Notes: generated by a model not told the origin, from the letters alone. Numbered from the stretch's first letter, positions 1 to 6,511 are shown. The stretch is DNA of 8,685 nt from an uncultured Lachnospiraceae bacterium (GCA_946410365.1 CAMKAA010000024.1:1-8685); one strand, 5' to 3'. A program made the numbers and translations.

Positions 1-68
1 CCGCCGCCTTCGGTTCCGCCGCCTTCAGTGCCGCCGCCTTCGGTTCCGCCGCCTTCGGTTCCGCCGCC
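1..68 (-). repeat. 15-bp tandem repeat encoding the TEGGG tail of the PBP
   Basis: Four complete 15-base units lie at 1-15, 16-30, 31-45 and 46-60, followed by a partial unit. Units 1, 3 and 4 are identical. Unit 2 differs at two bases, both synonymous on the coding strand (GGA to GGC, ACC to ACT). Each unit adds Gly-Gly-Gly-Thr-Glu to the PBP from residue 743. The array runs off the window, so its length is unknown. This is coding sequence and not a CRISPR array, as there are no spacers. Confidence 0.95.
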
Positions 69-2294
69 GCTTGTACTGCTGCCCGCTCCGGGATTGCTGC
101 TGTCATCACCGCTGTCATCAGCAGGTGTTTCGGGAGTAGTATCCGGAATTACGATCTTTGCAGTTGCAGCGGCAGGTGTGAGCTCCGTCTTGGTAGTTTT
201 CTTGGTCGCAGCATTCTGCGGCTTGTCATCCCAGTCATCGTCATGGGATTCCTGATCCTTGAGGGCCCTGTCCTCTTTGGCGTGATCGTAATCCTTGAAT
301 TCCACAGGTTCAAGATTCTCGTGGATCAGATTCATATAGTTCTTCCAGATCCTGCCAGGCCAGGAGGCACCCTGAAGGTTTCTGACACTCTCGGGAGTAT
401 CGCAGCCAACCCACACCGAAGTCGTATAATAGTGGGTAAATCCACAGAACCAGCCGTCCTTGGCCTCATCTGTCGTACCTGTCTTGCCTGCGCAGGGCAT
501 CTGGTTGTTCAGCTTCAGTCCGCGGCCCGTACCCCAGCCTTCTTCCATAACGCCCTGAAGCACGCTCACCATTTCTCTGGCGGCATTCATATCATAAACC
601 TTGGAGGATACGCCGTCATAGGTGTAGATCGTATTTCCTTTATAGTCATCGATCCTGCTGATGCAGGTAGGAATACGGAATTTGCCGTCATTATAGATCG
701 TGCAGTATCCTGAAGCCATTTCCACAGGCTTAACGCCGTAGGTAAAACCGCCAAGACTCGTAGCAAGCACATTATCGGAATCAACGATCGTAGAGAAATG
801 CATTGCTTTGAGTTTGGAGAGTCCGTATTTAGGAGTGATATTCTCGTATACCTGCCACGCGACAGTGTTGAGGGACCTCTGGACCGCTTCGCTGAGCTCG
901 ATCTCTCCAAGATATGAACCGCTGGAGTTCTTGGGGCCGTCCTCGATCTCCTCGTCCATCACATAGGTTCCGGGGTAATACTCCTTCTCGAAAGCAGGAG
1001 TGTAGACAACGAGAGGCTTGATCGAACTGCCGGGCTGCCTGTTGCTCTGGAAAGCGCGGTTGAGGGTCAGAGCGGACTCTGTCTCCTGTGATCTTCCGCC
1101 GACCATTGCAATGACCTGCCCCGTTCTGTTGTCAATGCACACCGCAGCTCCCTGCATTTTGTACTTCCCGTCATCCGCCGTCTCCTCAAAATCGGCCAGT
1201 TCCTCGTCCACACAGTCCTGCAGCATCTGCTGTTTTTCCAGGTCAAAAGTTGTGTATATCTTATAGCCGCCCTTGAATAATTTGGCAAGACAAGCGTCGT
1301 AAAGCTCATTATATATTTTGTCATAAGCCGCTCGTTCCTGGTCGCTGGCAAAATCATAGCGGAAGGAGAAATCAGGATCCTCGATCTGCATCAGAGCTTC
1401 CGTCGCGCATTTATAGGTATAAGTCAGCACATAGGTATTCTCGTTGCGTGTCGCCTCATCCTGAGCTGACAGGTCCAATACAATCTCTTCGCTGACAGCC
1501 TGGTCATACTCTCCCTGGGAGATCACCCCGTCATCCAGCATATTTCTGATGATAAGATTTCTTCTGTCGATCGTATGGTCAGGATGCGTGAGCGGATCAT
1601 AGTAAGTCGGGCTGTTGGGGATCGCGCACAGAAAAGCGACCTGCGACAGATCCAGCTGGTCAGGAGTCTTGTTGAAATATCCTTCACATGCGGAAGCGAT
1701 GCCGTAATATCCGTTCATGAAGTACACATTATTGAGATAGAATTCAAGGATCTGGTCCTTGCTGTACTTCTTCTCAAGATCCCATGCGATGAAGATCTCC
1801 TCGACCTTTCTCTCCCAGGATCTGCCGTTGTTGAGGAAGATTCCTCTGGCAAGCTGCATTGTGATCGTACTGCCGCCCTGGGTGATCTGCCTGTTCACCG
1901 CGAATTCCTTCGCGGCGCGGACGATCGCCTTATAATCCACCCCTCCGTGCTTGTAGAAATTCTTATCCTCGATACTGATCATCGCTTTTCTGAACAGGTC
2001 AGGGATCTGCGCGGATGTAAGATAGTTGGAATCCTTCTCAGGATGAGTCTCGGAGATCAGATTCCCGACAGCATCATAGATCTCGCCGGTCTGCGTGGGC
2101 ACAAAGGTATCCTTCGTGGATTCACTCACAAAGGTATCCGCTTCGTCCTTCATCGCTTTTACTCTGCTGTAATAACCGCCAAAATAGAAAACTGCCAGAA
2201 CTGCTAAAATGCCGGCGAGCATAAGCAGCAGCAGAGTTTTCAGTATGACGACTGCAATATTTGTCTTTTTCTTTTTCGGTTTCCGCGTTGCCAT
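1..2294 (-). CDS. Class A penicillin-binding protein (PBP1A-like, bifunctional transglycosylase/transpeptidase), C-terminus cut by window edge
   Basis: Membrane-anchored peptidoglycan synthase that polymerises lipid II into glycan strands and crosslinks the stem peptides outside the membrane. 764 codons are visible and the end lies beyond position 1. A lysine-rich cytoplasmic N-terminus (residues 2-10) precedes one membrane segment (about 13-40). The GT51 glycosyltransferase domain shows EDKNF (catalytic E109, with HGG downstream), QGGSTITMQLAR (from 139) and RKVEEIF (from 162). The transpeptidase domain shows SxxK as S423-S-I-K426, SxN as S474-L-N476 and KTGTT from K604. All active-site motifs are intact. 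After about residue 690 comes an acidic then Thr/Ala/Pro-rich linker, then TEGGG repeats. The start is ATG with GGAGG at 2300-2304, five bases upstream. It lies 98 bases downstream of malQ with no clear terminator between, so read-through is possible. The family is certain; the exact PBP name is not. Confidence 0.96.
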   Translation of the reverse strand, partial: MATRKPKKKKTNIAVVILKTLLLLMLAGILAVLAVFYFGGYYSRVKAMKDEADTFVSESTKDTFVPTQTGEIYDAVGNLISETHPEKDSNYLTSAQIPDLFRKAMISIEDKNFYKHGGVDYKAIVRAAKEFAVNRQITQGGSTITMQLARGIFLNNGRSWERKVEEIFIAWDLEKKYSKDQILEFYLNNVYFMNGYYGIASACEGYFNKTPDQLDLSQVAFLCAIPNSPTYYDPLTHPDHTIDRRNLIIRNMLDDGVISQGEYDQAVSEEIVLDLSAQDEATRNENTYVLTYTYKCATEALMQIEDPDFSFRYDFASDQERAAYDKIYNELYDACLAKLFKGGYKIYTTFDLEKQQMLQDCVDEELADFEETADDGKYKMQGAAVCIDNRTGQVIAMVGGRSQETESALTLNRAFQSNRQPGSSIKPLVVYTPAFEKEYYPGTYVMDEEIEDGPKNSSGSYLGEIELSEAVQRSLNTVAWQVYENITPKYGLSKLKAMHFSTIVDSDNVLATSLGGFTYGVKPVEMASGYCTIYNDGKFRIPTCISRIDDYKGNTIYTYDGVSSKVYDMNAAREMVSVLQGVMEEGWGTGRGLKLNNQMPCAGKTGTTDEAKDGWFCGFTHYYTTSVWVGCDTPESVRNLQGASWPGRIWKNYMNLIHENLEPVEFKDYDHAKEDRALKDQESHDDDWDDKPQNAATKKTTKTELTPAAATAKIVIPDTTPETPADDSGDDSSNPGAGSSTSGGGTEGGGTEGGGTEGGGTEGG

Positions 2295-2328
2295 TACTTC
2301 CTCCGGAATTAATAATTATTACAAAAAT

Positions 2329-2358
2329 ATAGTATCACTCTTTACAATAGTATTCCAA
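2329..2358 (-). promoter_or_regulatory. Possible sigma-A-type promoter for the PBP gene
   Basis: Read on the minus strand, a -35-like TTGGAA (2353-2358) and a -10-like TACTAT (2329-2334) are separated by 18 bases in AT-rich DNA. The predicted start would be about 30 bases before the ATG. The -35 and spacing are imperfect, and transcription could also arrive from malQ. A 12-base AT-only palindrome (2310-2321) lies in the resulting leader and may be chance. Confidence 0.4.
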
Positions 2359-2392
2359 TAAAAATACGGAAGAAACGGCTTAAACTTAATGA

Positions 2393-3946
2393 TCATTTCA
2401 CTTTTCCGTTTTCTTTTTCTTCTTTTTTCGGGATTCGCCCGTACAGCCGCGCGAGCTTGTAAATGCTCTCACTCAGTTCCCTCGAAAGGAAATTCGGCTG
2501 CAGTCTCCACTGCCAGTTTTCCCCAAGGGTTCCGGGATGATTGATCCTTGCTTCTTTCCCCTTGACCAGATAATCCTGCATAGGAATAATGCATAGATCC
2601 GCTACGCTGCGATAAGCTTCCCTGATCATATCCCAGACGAAAGTCCCGTAATCTGTATTCTCTGAGTGGATATATCTTCTCGCAAGATCCCTGTCGTGAT
2701 CGCTGATCTCCTCGATCCAGGCCCTGGTTGTAGTATTGTCATGGGTTCCCGTATATACCACACAGTTCTTAATGTGATTATAAGGGAGATAATAGCTGTA
2801 TTCCGTCCAGTCAAAAGCATACTGCAGGACCTTCATTCCGGGGTATCCCGCATCCTCAAGAAGTTTTTCCGTCACAGGCGTGAGTGTTCCGAGATCTTCC
2901 GCTATGATCGGAACATCTCCGAGCGCACTTTTAAGGTTCTTAAAGAAGTCCATGCCCGGTCCTTTGCAGATCTTTCCTTTCTCCGCCGTCTTATCTCCAT
3001 AGGGCACAGCATAATATTCGGCAAATCCGTTGAAGTGATCGATACGGAGAACGTCGTAGAATTCCATATTTCGGGCGATCCTGTTGATCCACCACTGATA
3101 TCCGTTCTTCTTAAGGGCTTTCCAGTCATAGAGCGGATTTCCCCACAGCTGTCCCGTTTTGGAGAATGCATCCGGCGCGCATCCCGCGACATCGATCGGA
3201 TTTCCTTCCTTGTCCATATGGAAGATCTCCTTATGTGCCCATGAAGCGGCACTGTCCATTGCCACATAGAAGGGAATATCGCCTATAATACTGATCCCCT
3301 GCTTTTTTGCATAGGCGTGCAGTTTCTCCCAATGTCTCTCAAACTCGTACTGTTGGAAAAAGTAAAAGCCGATCTCATTTTCAAGCTCCTGCCTGGTCTT
3401 TTTAAGAGCCTCAGGATCTCTCATCTTCAGGCCCTCTTCCCAGTTCTGCCAGCTCTTTCCCTGTTCTCTTTGCTTGATCGACATGTACAGGGCGTAATCC
3501 TCCAGCCAGTATGCTTCCTTTTTGAGGAAAGCTTTGTACTCCCGCGTCTGGGCAGAAGCGCCGTTCTGCAGTCTTCCGCTGATGCTCTCTTTAAACCTCT
3601 CATATGCCTTTCTGAGCAGCGGGTAGCGGTTCTCATACATTGCGCCGTAATCAACTTTCTCCTGATCCGAACCGAACCACACGGACTCGCACTCCTGCCA
3701 TGTAAGGAGGCCGTCGCCGATCAGCTGCTCAAGATCGATAAAATACGGATTTCCGGCGAAGGAAGACACCGACTGATACGGGCTGTCGCCAAATCCGGTC
3801 TGGCAGAAAGGCAGAACCTGCCACATGCTCTGTCCGGAAGCTTTGAGAAAATCGATAAACGCATATGCCTCTCTGTCGAAACATCCGATGCCGAAACGTG
3901 AGGGAAGTGAGAATACGGGCATTAGAATACCGCACTGTCTTTTCAT
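2393..3946 (-). CDS. malQ: 4-alpha-glucanotransferase (amylomaltase, GH77)
   Basis: Cytoplasmic enzyme that transfers alpha-1,4-glucan segments between maltooligosaccharides, releasing glucose; it serves maltodextrin or glycogen turnover. At 517 residues it is the usual size for a bacterial short-form GH77. The N-terminal SLPSRFGIG and GDSPYQS (54-60) are typical of the family. The (beta/alpha)8 barrel shows GDIPFYVA (222-229), RIDHF with the expected nucleophile D303, AEDLG with the acid/base E350, and GTHDN with D403 as the third conserved carboxylate. The C-terminal 15 or so residues are Lys/Glu-rich and look like a disordered tail. The start ATG has AAGGA about nine bases upstream. No phosphorylase, transporter or other maltodextrin gene is adjacent here. 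A strong promoter and a hairpin leader precede it (4016-4092). Confidence 0.97.
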   Translation of the reverse strand: MKRQCGILMPVFSLPSRFGIGCFDREAYAFIDFLKASGQSMWQVLPFCQTGFGDSPYQSVSSFAGNPYFIDLEQLIGDGLLTWQECESVWFGSDQEKVDYGAMYENRYPLLRKAYERFKESISGRLQNGASAQTREYKAFLKKEAYWLEDYALYMSIKQREQGKSWQNWEEGLKMRDPEALKKTRQELENEIGFYFFQQYEFERHWEKLHAYAKKQGISIIGDIPFYVAMDSAASWAHKEIFHMDKEGNPIDVAGCAPDAFSKTGQLWGNPLYDWKALKKNGYQWWINRIARNMEFYDVLRIDHFNGFAEYYAVPYGDKTAEKGKICKGPGMDFFKNLKSALGDVPIIAEDLGTLTPVTEKLLEDAGYPGMKVLQYAFDWTEYSYYLPYNHIKNCVVYTGTHDNTTTRAWIEEISDHDRDLARRYIHSENTDYGTFVWDMIREAYRSVADLCIIPMQDYLVKGKEARINHPGTLGENWQWRLQPNFLSRELSESIYKLARLYGRIPKKEEKENGKVK

Positions 3947-4057
3947 AGATTTTATTCCTTTCTATTGGCAGTTATTTATGGGCCGGCGGCGGCTCCCGCC
4001 TTAACCCGGATCCTGAAAAAGGGCTGTGAAATCTCTTCACAGCCCTTTGGATCCACA
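3947..4057 (-). promoter_or_regulatory. Predicted malQ 5' leader with two stem-loops
   Basis: From the predicted start near 4057 the malQ transcript would have a leader of about 110 bases. It begins almost at once with the 13-bp hairpin at 4018-4048. A compact GC hairpin follows (GGCGG/CCGCC with a three-base loop, 3988-4000), then an AT-rich stretch carrying the ribosome binding site. I recognise no known riboswitch class or BglG/LicT-type antiterminator sequence. The leader boundaries depend on the promoter call. Confidence 0.45.
4016..4048 (-). terminator. Intrinsic terminator-like hairpin after the esterase gene, also at the start of the malQ leader
   Basis: Arms AAAGGGCTGTGAA (4018-4030) and TTCACAGCCCTTT (4036-4048) pair perfectly over 13 bp with a five-base loop. 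On the minus strand the stem is followed by a run of five T (4016-4020), so it reads as a terminator for leftward transcription. The plus strand has no T-run after it. GGATCC flanks both sides (4008-4013, 4049-4054) and could extend the stem across a small bulge. Position suggests it ends the esterase mRNA, but a strong promoter lies between that gene and the hairpin, so it may act on malQ too. Confidence 0.8.
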
Positions 4058-4063
4058 ATATGC

Positions 4064-4092
4064 AGTATACTTGCCATTTACGTTTTCGTCAA
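4064..4092 (-). promoter_or_regulatory. Strong sigma-A-type promoter for malQ
   Basis: On the minus strand TTGACG (4087-4092), a 17-base spacer and TATACT (4064-4069) form a near-consensus vegetative promoter. The predicted start is about 4057, roughly 110 bases before malQ. It sits downstream of the esterase stop and upstream of the terminator-like hairpin, which would begin about 10 bases into the transcript. Confidence 0.7.
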
Positions 4093-4138
4093 TTGTGCTG
4101 CCAGGGCACATCTTCCAAAATATAGTATCCTTTCCGGC

Positions 4139-4903
4139 TCATCTTGACGCAACAAGTGAGTGTTCTCTTATCACTATGGGAATAAAGTACTCCAGCTGAT
4201 GCCTCCACCAGGGCCAGTCATGGCTGACGTCCTCTCCCCAGTAATCGATCATTGCGCTGATCCTCTTGCGATGCAGTATTTTGTCCAGGTATCTCAGAGT
4301 CCTGTAACACTCATCTTCCCAGGCCCCCCTGCCGCAGCACATAAGAATAAAGGAACTGTTGTACTCGCGGATCCAGGGATGATCCTCCGGCATATTCGCG
4401 AGGAAACACTCAACCGAATTGTCATACAGAGTACTGTCCATCCATCCATGGTAATAGTAAGAGGAATCATATATTCCCGAGAGCGCGATCAAGCCGTCGA
4501 AAAGCTCCGGTCTTCTGAAAAAAGAGATCGCGGCTTGTGTCGCCCCCATATCTGCGCCCATAACAAAAGGGCGCATTCCCGGCGGAGTAAACTCCTTGAT
4601 CAGTGGAATGACCTCATCCACGATGAAACGGTGATAGCTCTCCTGCCTTGCGCTTCTCCATGTGTTGATGCCGTTGTCACAATACCAGCTCTCATCATCA
4701 ACTGTTTCAACACAGAAGAGCTGCATCTCTCCGCCTTCAAGATATGCCCTGAGGGTTCGCGTGACACCGAAATCCTCGTAATTAGTACATGGAGCGCACT
4801 GTGTGGGAAATCCGAGAAAAGGCGCCCCTGAATGCCCGTATTGAATGATATGCATGTCCTTGTTAAGGTGGCTGCTGTGAACAACATGCTCGTGAGTCTC
4901 CAT
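4139..4903 (-). CDS. Alpha/beta-hydrolase of the putative-esterase family, with Asp in place of the nucleophile Ser
   Basis: 254 residues, matching the short esterase-D-like (PF00756-type) proteins common in Clostridia and Actinobacteria. Support comes from YGHSGAPFLGFPTQ near the N-terminus, FFRRPELFDGLIALSGIYD after the nucleophile turn, GRGAWEDE (191-198) and YWGEDVSHDWPWW (221-233). H228 is the likely catalytic His. The nucleophile elbow, normally GxSxG, reads G116-A-D118-M-G120, so the Ser is Asp (codon GAT, 4550-4552). The protein may be a non-hydrolytic relative or may use an Asp nucleophile as haloalkane dehalogenases do. No signal peptide is seen, so it is probably cytoplasmic. ATG at 4901-4903 was chosen because GGAGG (4911-4915) lies seven bases upstream; an in-frame ATG at 4931-4933 has no comparable site. 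The substrate is unknown. Confidence 0.85.
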   Translation of the reverse strand: METHEHVVHSSHLNKDMHIIQYGHSGAPFLGFPTQCAPCTNYEDFGVTRTLRAYLEGGEMQLFCVETVDDESWYCDNGINTWRSARQESYHRFIVDEVIPLIKEFTPPGMRPFVMGADMGATQAAISFFRRPELFDGLIALSGIYDSSYYYHGWMDSTLYDNSVECFLANMPEDHPWIREYNSSFILMCCGRGAWEDECYRTLRYLDKILHRKRISAMIDYWGEDVSHDWPWWRHQLEYFIPIVIREHSLVASR

Positions 4904-4910
4904 CTGCCCG

Positions 4911-5021
4911 CCTCCGTCAGTATTTTGCCTCATTCAGGTCAATTCATTTGTTTCTTTGGTTCGATGTGAATTCATTTCAATTGATAAGGAGGATCATCCT
5001 TGCGAACAATCCTCCGTCAGT
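4911..5021 (-). promoter_or_regulatory. Esterase leader with repeated Shine-Dalgarno block and inverted repeat (possible translational switch)
   Basis: The gap between rubrerythrin and the esterase (4904-5076) holds no gene. On the minus strand it carries ACTGACGGAGG twice, at 5021-5011 and, exactly 100 bases later, at 4921-4911; the second copy contains the esterase Shine-Dalgarno. Between them ATCCTCC (4988-4994) pairs perfectly with GGAGGAT of the first copy (5009-5015, 14-base loop), and its CCTCC could pair instead with the second copy. The hairpin is followed by TTATCAATT, so it could alternatively be a weak rubrerythrin terminator. A further TGCGGC/GCCGCA stem is possible at 5035-5058. 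Confidence 0.4.
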
Positions 5022-5076
5022 GCGGAATATGCCGTGCGGCAAACCAGTCTGAGCCGCATCCGTACATATATTAAAC

Positions 5077-5637
5077 TCAATAGTTATCTGCGCGCAGTTC
5101 AAAGTATGCCTGAGGATGATCACAGACAGGACATACATCAGGAGCGCTGGGGCCGATCACGATATGTCCGCAGTTGCCGCATTCCCACACGCGGTCTCCG
5201 TCCCTGGAGAACACAAGTCCGCCCTCGATGTTCTCGATCAGCTTGCGATATCTTGCTTCATGCTCTTTCTCAATAGCAGCGACCATCTCAAAGAGATTGG
5301 CAATATCCGCGAATCCCTCTTCTCTTGCCGTCTTGGCAAATTCGGGATACATCTCCTGCCACTCGTACTGCTCGCCGTCCGCAGCGATCTCAAGATTATC
5401 CTTGGTGCTGTGTACGCCCTCGAGGATCTTATACCAGATCTTGGCATGTTCCTTCTCATTAGCTGCTGTCTCTTCAAAGATCTTGGCGATCTGAACATAT
5501 CCGTCTTTTCTTGCCTTGGAAGCAAAATAAGTATACTTATTGCGGGCCTGGGATTCGCCTGCGAATGCCTCCATCAGATTATCAAATGTCTTGGTCCCGA
5601 TCAGGTTTTTACCCATATTTGCATAAATATCTGCCAT
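5077..5637 (-). CDS. rbr: Rubrerythrin
   Basis: Cytoplasmic non-haem diiron peroxidase that reduces hydrogen peroxide to water in anaerobes, taking electrons from NAD(P)H through rubredoxin-type partners. 186 residues, close to the usual 190 or so. The N-terminal four-helix bundle has the diiron ligand pattern: AFAGESQARN with E28, ExxH as E61/H64, E89 and E92 in GEQYEWQEMYPEF, and a second ExxH as E123/H126. The C-terminal rubredoxin-like domain has C153-x-x-C156 and C169-x-x-C172, expected to hold one iron. Nothing is missing. The start ATG has GGAGG at 5646-5650, eight bases upstream. It appears to have its own promoter and an upstream inverted repeat (5723-5744), consistent with a regulated stress gene. 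Confidence 0.98.
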   Translation of the reverse strand: MADIYANMGKNLIGTKTFDNLMEAFAGESQARNKYTYFASKARKDGYVQIAKIFEETAANEKEHAKIWYKILEGVHSTKDNLEIAADGEQYEWQEMYPEFAKTAREEGFADIANLFEMVAAIEKEHEARYRKLIENIEGGLVFSRDGDRVWECGNCGHIVIGPSAPDVCPVCDHPQAYFELRADNY

Positions 5638-5685
5638 GTTGCTTACCTCCTTGTTTAACTAACAAATCACAACTTACTTGGTAAT

Positions 5686-5712
5686 ATTTTACCACAAAAA
5701 GGCAAATGTAAA
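5686..5712 (-). promoter_or_regulatory. Possible promoter of rubrerythrin
   Basis: On the minus strand TTTACA (5707-5712) is followed after 15 bases by TAAAAT (5686-5691). The spacer is shorter than ideal; a 17-base spacer would put the -10 at AAATAT (5684-5689). The -10 region overlaps a small inverted repeat, GGTAA/TTACC (5680-5693), that could be an operator. The leader would be about 40 bases. Confidence 0.5.
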
Positions 5713-5722
5713 CATGATTTTT

Positions 5723-5744
5723 GTGAAATATGCAAATATTTCAC
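5723..5744 (-). promoter_or_regulatory. Perfect 9+9 bp inverted repeat upstream of the rubrerythrin promoter
   Basis: Arms GTGAAATAT (5723-5731) and ATATTTCAC (5736-5744) are exact complements around GCAA. The element begins 10 bases upstream of the proposed -35, a normal place for a regulator site. Leftward it is followed by A residues, not T, so it is a poor terminator for the VanZ-like gene; rightward it is followed by a T-rich stretch. An operator is the preferred reading. The regulator is not identified. Confidence 0.55.
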
Positions 5745-5762
5745 TTTTCTTTTATATTTGGT

Positions 5763-6377
5763 TCATTTTGTACGCCACAGTCTTGAGAGCGTACAGCCAA
5801 GGACTGCACCGATCAGGCACCCCAGCGTATTATTCATGATATCATCAAGCTGGAAATACCCCAGCCCGTATCTGAGCTGTGCATACTCTGTTGCGGCGCT
5901 GCATATAAAACCAACGGCGGTGCACGCAATGATGCTGTATCTCATAGGCTTTATGATAAAAGGCAGCAGATATCCCATAGGAATATAGAGGAGAATATTG
6001 AGAAATACCTCTCTCGCCGCGTTGCGGCTCCCGATGTGAACGTACTGCATAGTCTCTCTAAGGCCTTCCGGCAGCATTTTAAGCGTTTCCCGAAATCCGA
6101 GGTCAAGACTGAAAGCCTGTCTGTAATTATCGAAGGCCGGAAGCTTTGACGAGCCTCCTCCTCCACGGCCAAGCAGCGTAAAACTCAGGTTTCCGACAAT
6201 ATAAACAGCAAAAATGAGCAGTGCGGTACCTCTGACCAGCGGTTTGCGCCTTAAGACGCACAGAAATACCGGCAGAATGACGATCATTGTCATAACTACA
6301 AGAAATATCAGCCTGTCCTCTTCCGAAAACAGGATCGGAACAAAATAGCGGATCTTATCGATCAGTTCATTGATCAT
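5763..6377 (-). CDS. VanZ-family membrane protein
   Basis: 204 residues with about five predicted membrane segments (roughly 23-42, 50-70, 126-142, 147-166 and 184-200). The C-terminal half has the VanZ-like (PF04892) hallmarks: FLNILLYIPMGYLLP (125-139), SAATEYAQL (160-168) and FQLDDIMNNTLGCLIG (175-190). The founding member gives low-level teicoplanin resistance, but most chromosomal relatives have no proven role, so resistance should not be assumed. No van resistance genes are nearby. A GRGGGGSSK stretch (70-78) forms a flexible loop after segment two. The start ATG has GGAGG (6385-6389) seven bases upstream, immediately next to a small hairpin. A terminator upstream separates it from the surface-protein gene, so it probably has its own promoter; no convincing one was seen. 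Confidence 0.92.
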   Translation of the reverse strand: MINELIDKIRYFVPILFSEEDRLIFLVVMTMIVILPVFLCVLRRKPLVRGTALLIFAVYIVGNLSFTLLGRGGGGSSKLPAFDNYRQAFSLDLGFRETLKMLPEGLRETMQYVHIGSRNAAREVFLNILLYIPMGYLLPFIIKPMRYSIIACTAVGFICSAATEYAQLRYGLGYFQLDDIMNNTLGCLIGAVLGCTLSRLWRTK

Positions 6378-6390
6378 AGTCTTTCCTCCG

Positions 6391-6407
6391 TATCGGTCTT
6401 TCCGATA
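6391..6407 (-). promoter_or_regulatory. Small hairpin adjoining the ribosome binding site of the VanZ-like gene
   Basis: TATCGG (6391-6396) and CCGATA (6402-6407) are perfect complements with a five-base loop, one base upstream of the Shine-Dalgarno GGAGG. It could tune ribosome access or mRNA stability. It has no T-run and is not a terminator. Confidence 0.35.
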
Positions 6408-6436
6408 TTCCCCCTATACTTTCCATGTTTTACATT

Positions 6437-6475
6437 AAAAAAACCGGCAAGTCAAATGAACATGCCGGTTTTTTT
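6437..6475 (-). terminator. Intrinsic terminator of the surface-protein gene (bidirectional form)
   Basis: AAAAAAACCGGCA (6437-6449) and TGCCGGTTTTTTT (6463-6475) are exact complements with a 13-base loop. Seven A and seven T flank the CCGGCA core, so the U-tract exists on both strands. It lies 36 bases beyond the stop at 6512, as expected for the end of that leftward transcript. No plus-strand gene in the window needs it. Confidence 0.92.
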
Positions 6476-6511
6476 CTGAACATTCTATTAAATTTTTATT
6501 TCCTGTCTGAG

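Noticed and set aside
1..68. CRISPR-like short repeats at the window start
   Set aside because: Units are contiguous 15-mers with no spacers and are in frame with the PBP.
2310..2321. AT-only 12-base palindrome in the PBP leader
   Set aside because: Palindromes made only of A and T are expected by chance in such AT-rich DNA, and there is no supporting context.
2666..3244. Long open frame of 192 codons on the plus strand inside malQ
   Set aside because: It is opposite a gene with all GH77 catalytic motifs, resembles no known protein, and has no good ribosome binding site. Similar antisense frames inside the other genes (1575-2207, 4160-4831, 5116-5658) were rejected for the same reasons.
4901..4933. 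Upstream ATG at 4931-4933 as the esterase start
   Set aside because: It would add ten residues encoded across the ribosome binding site itself; the ATG at 4901-4903 has GGAGG at ideal spacing.
5721..5744. Rex operator before rubrerythrin
   Set aside because: The TTGTGAA half-site is present, but the partner lies too far away and lacks the final CAA, so the Rex consensus is not met.
5763..6377. Glycopeptide resistance locus
   Set aside because: A lone VanZ-family gene is widespread in Gram-positive chromosomes; no vanHAX, vanY or vanRS gene is present.
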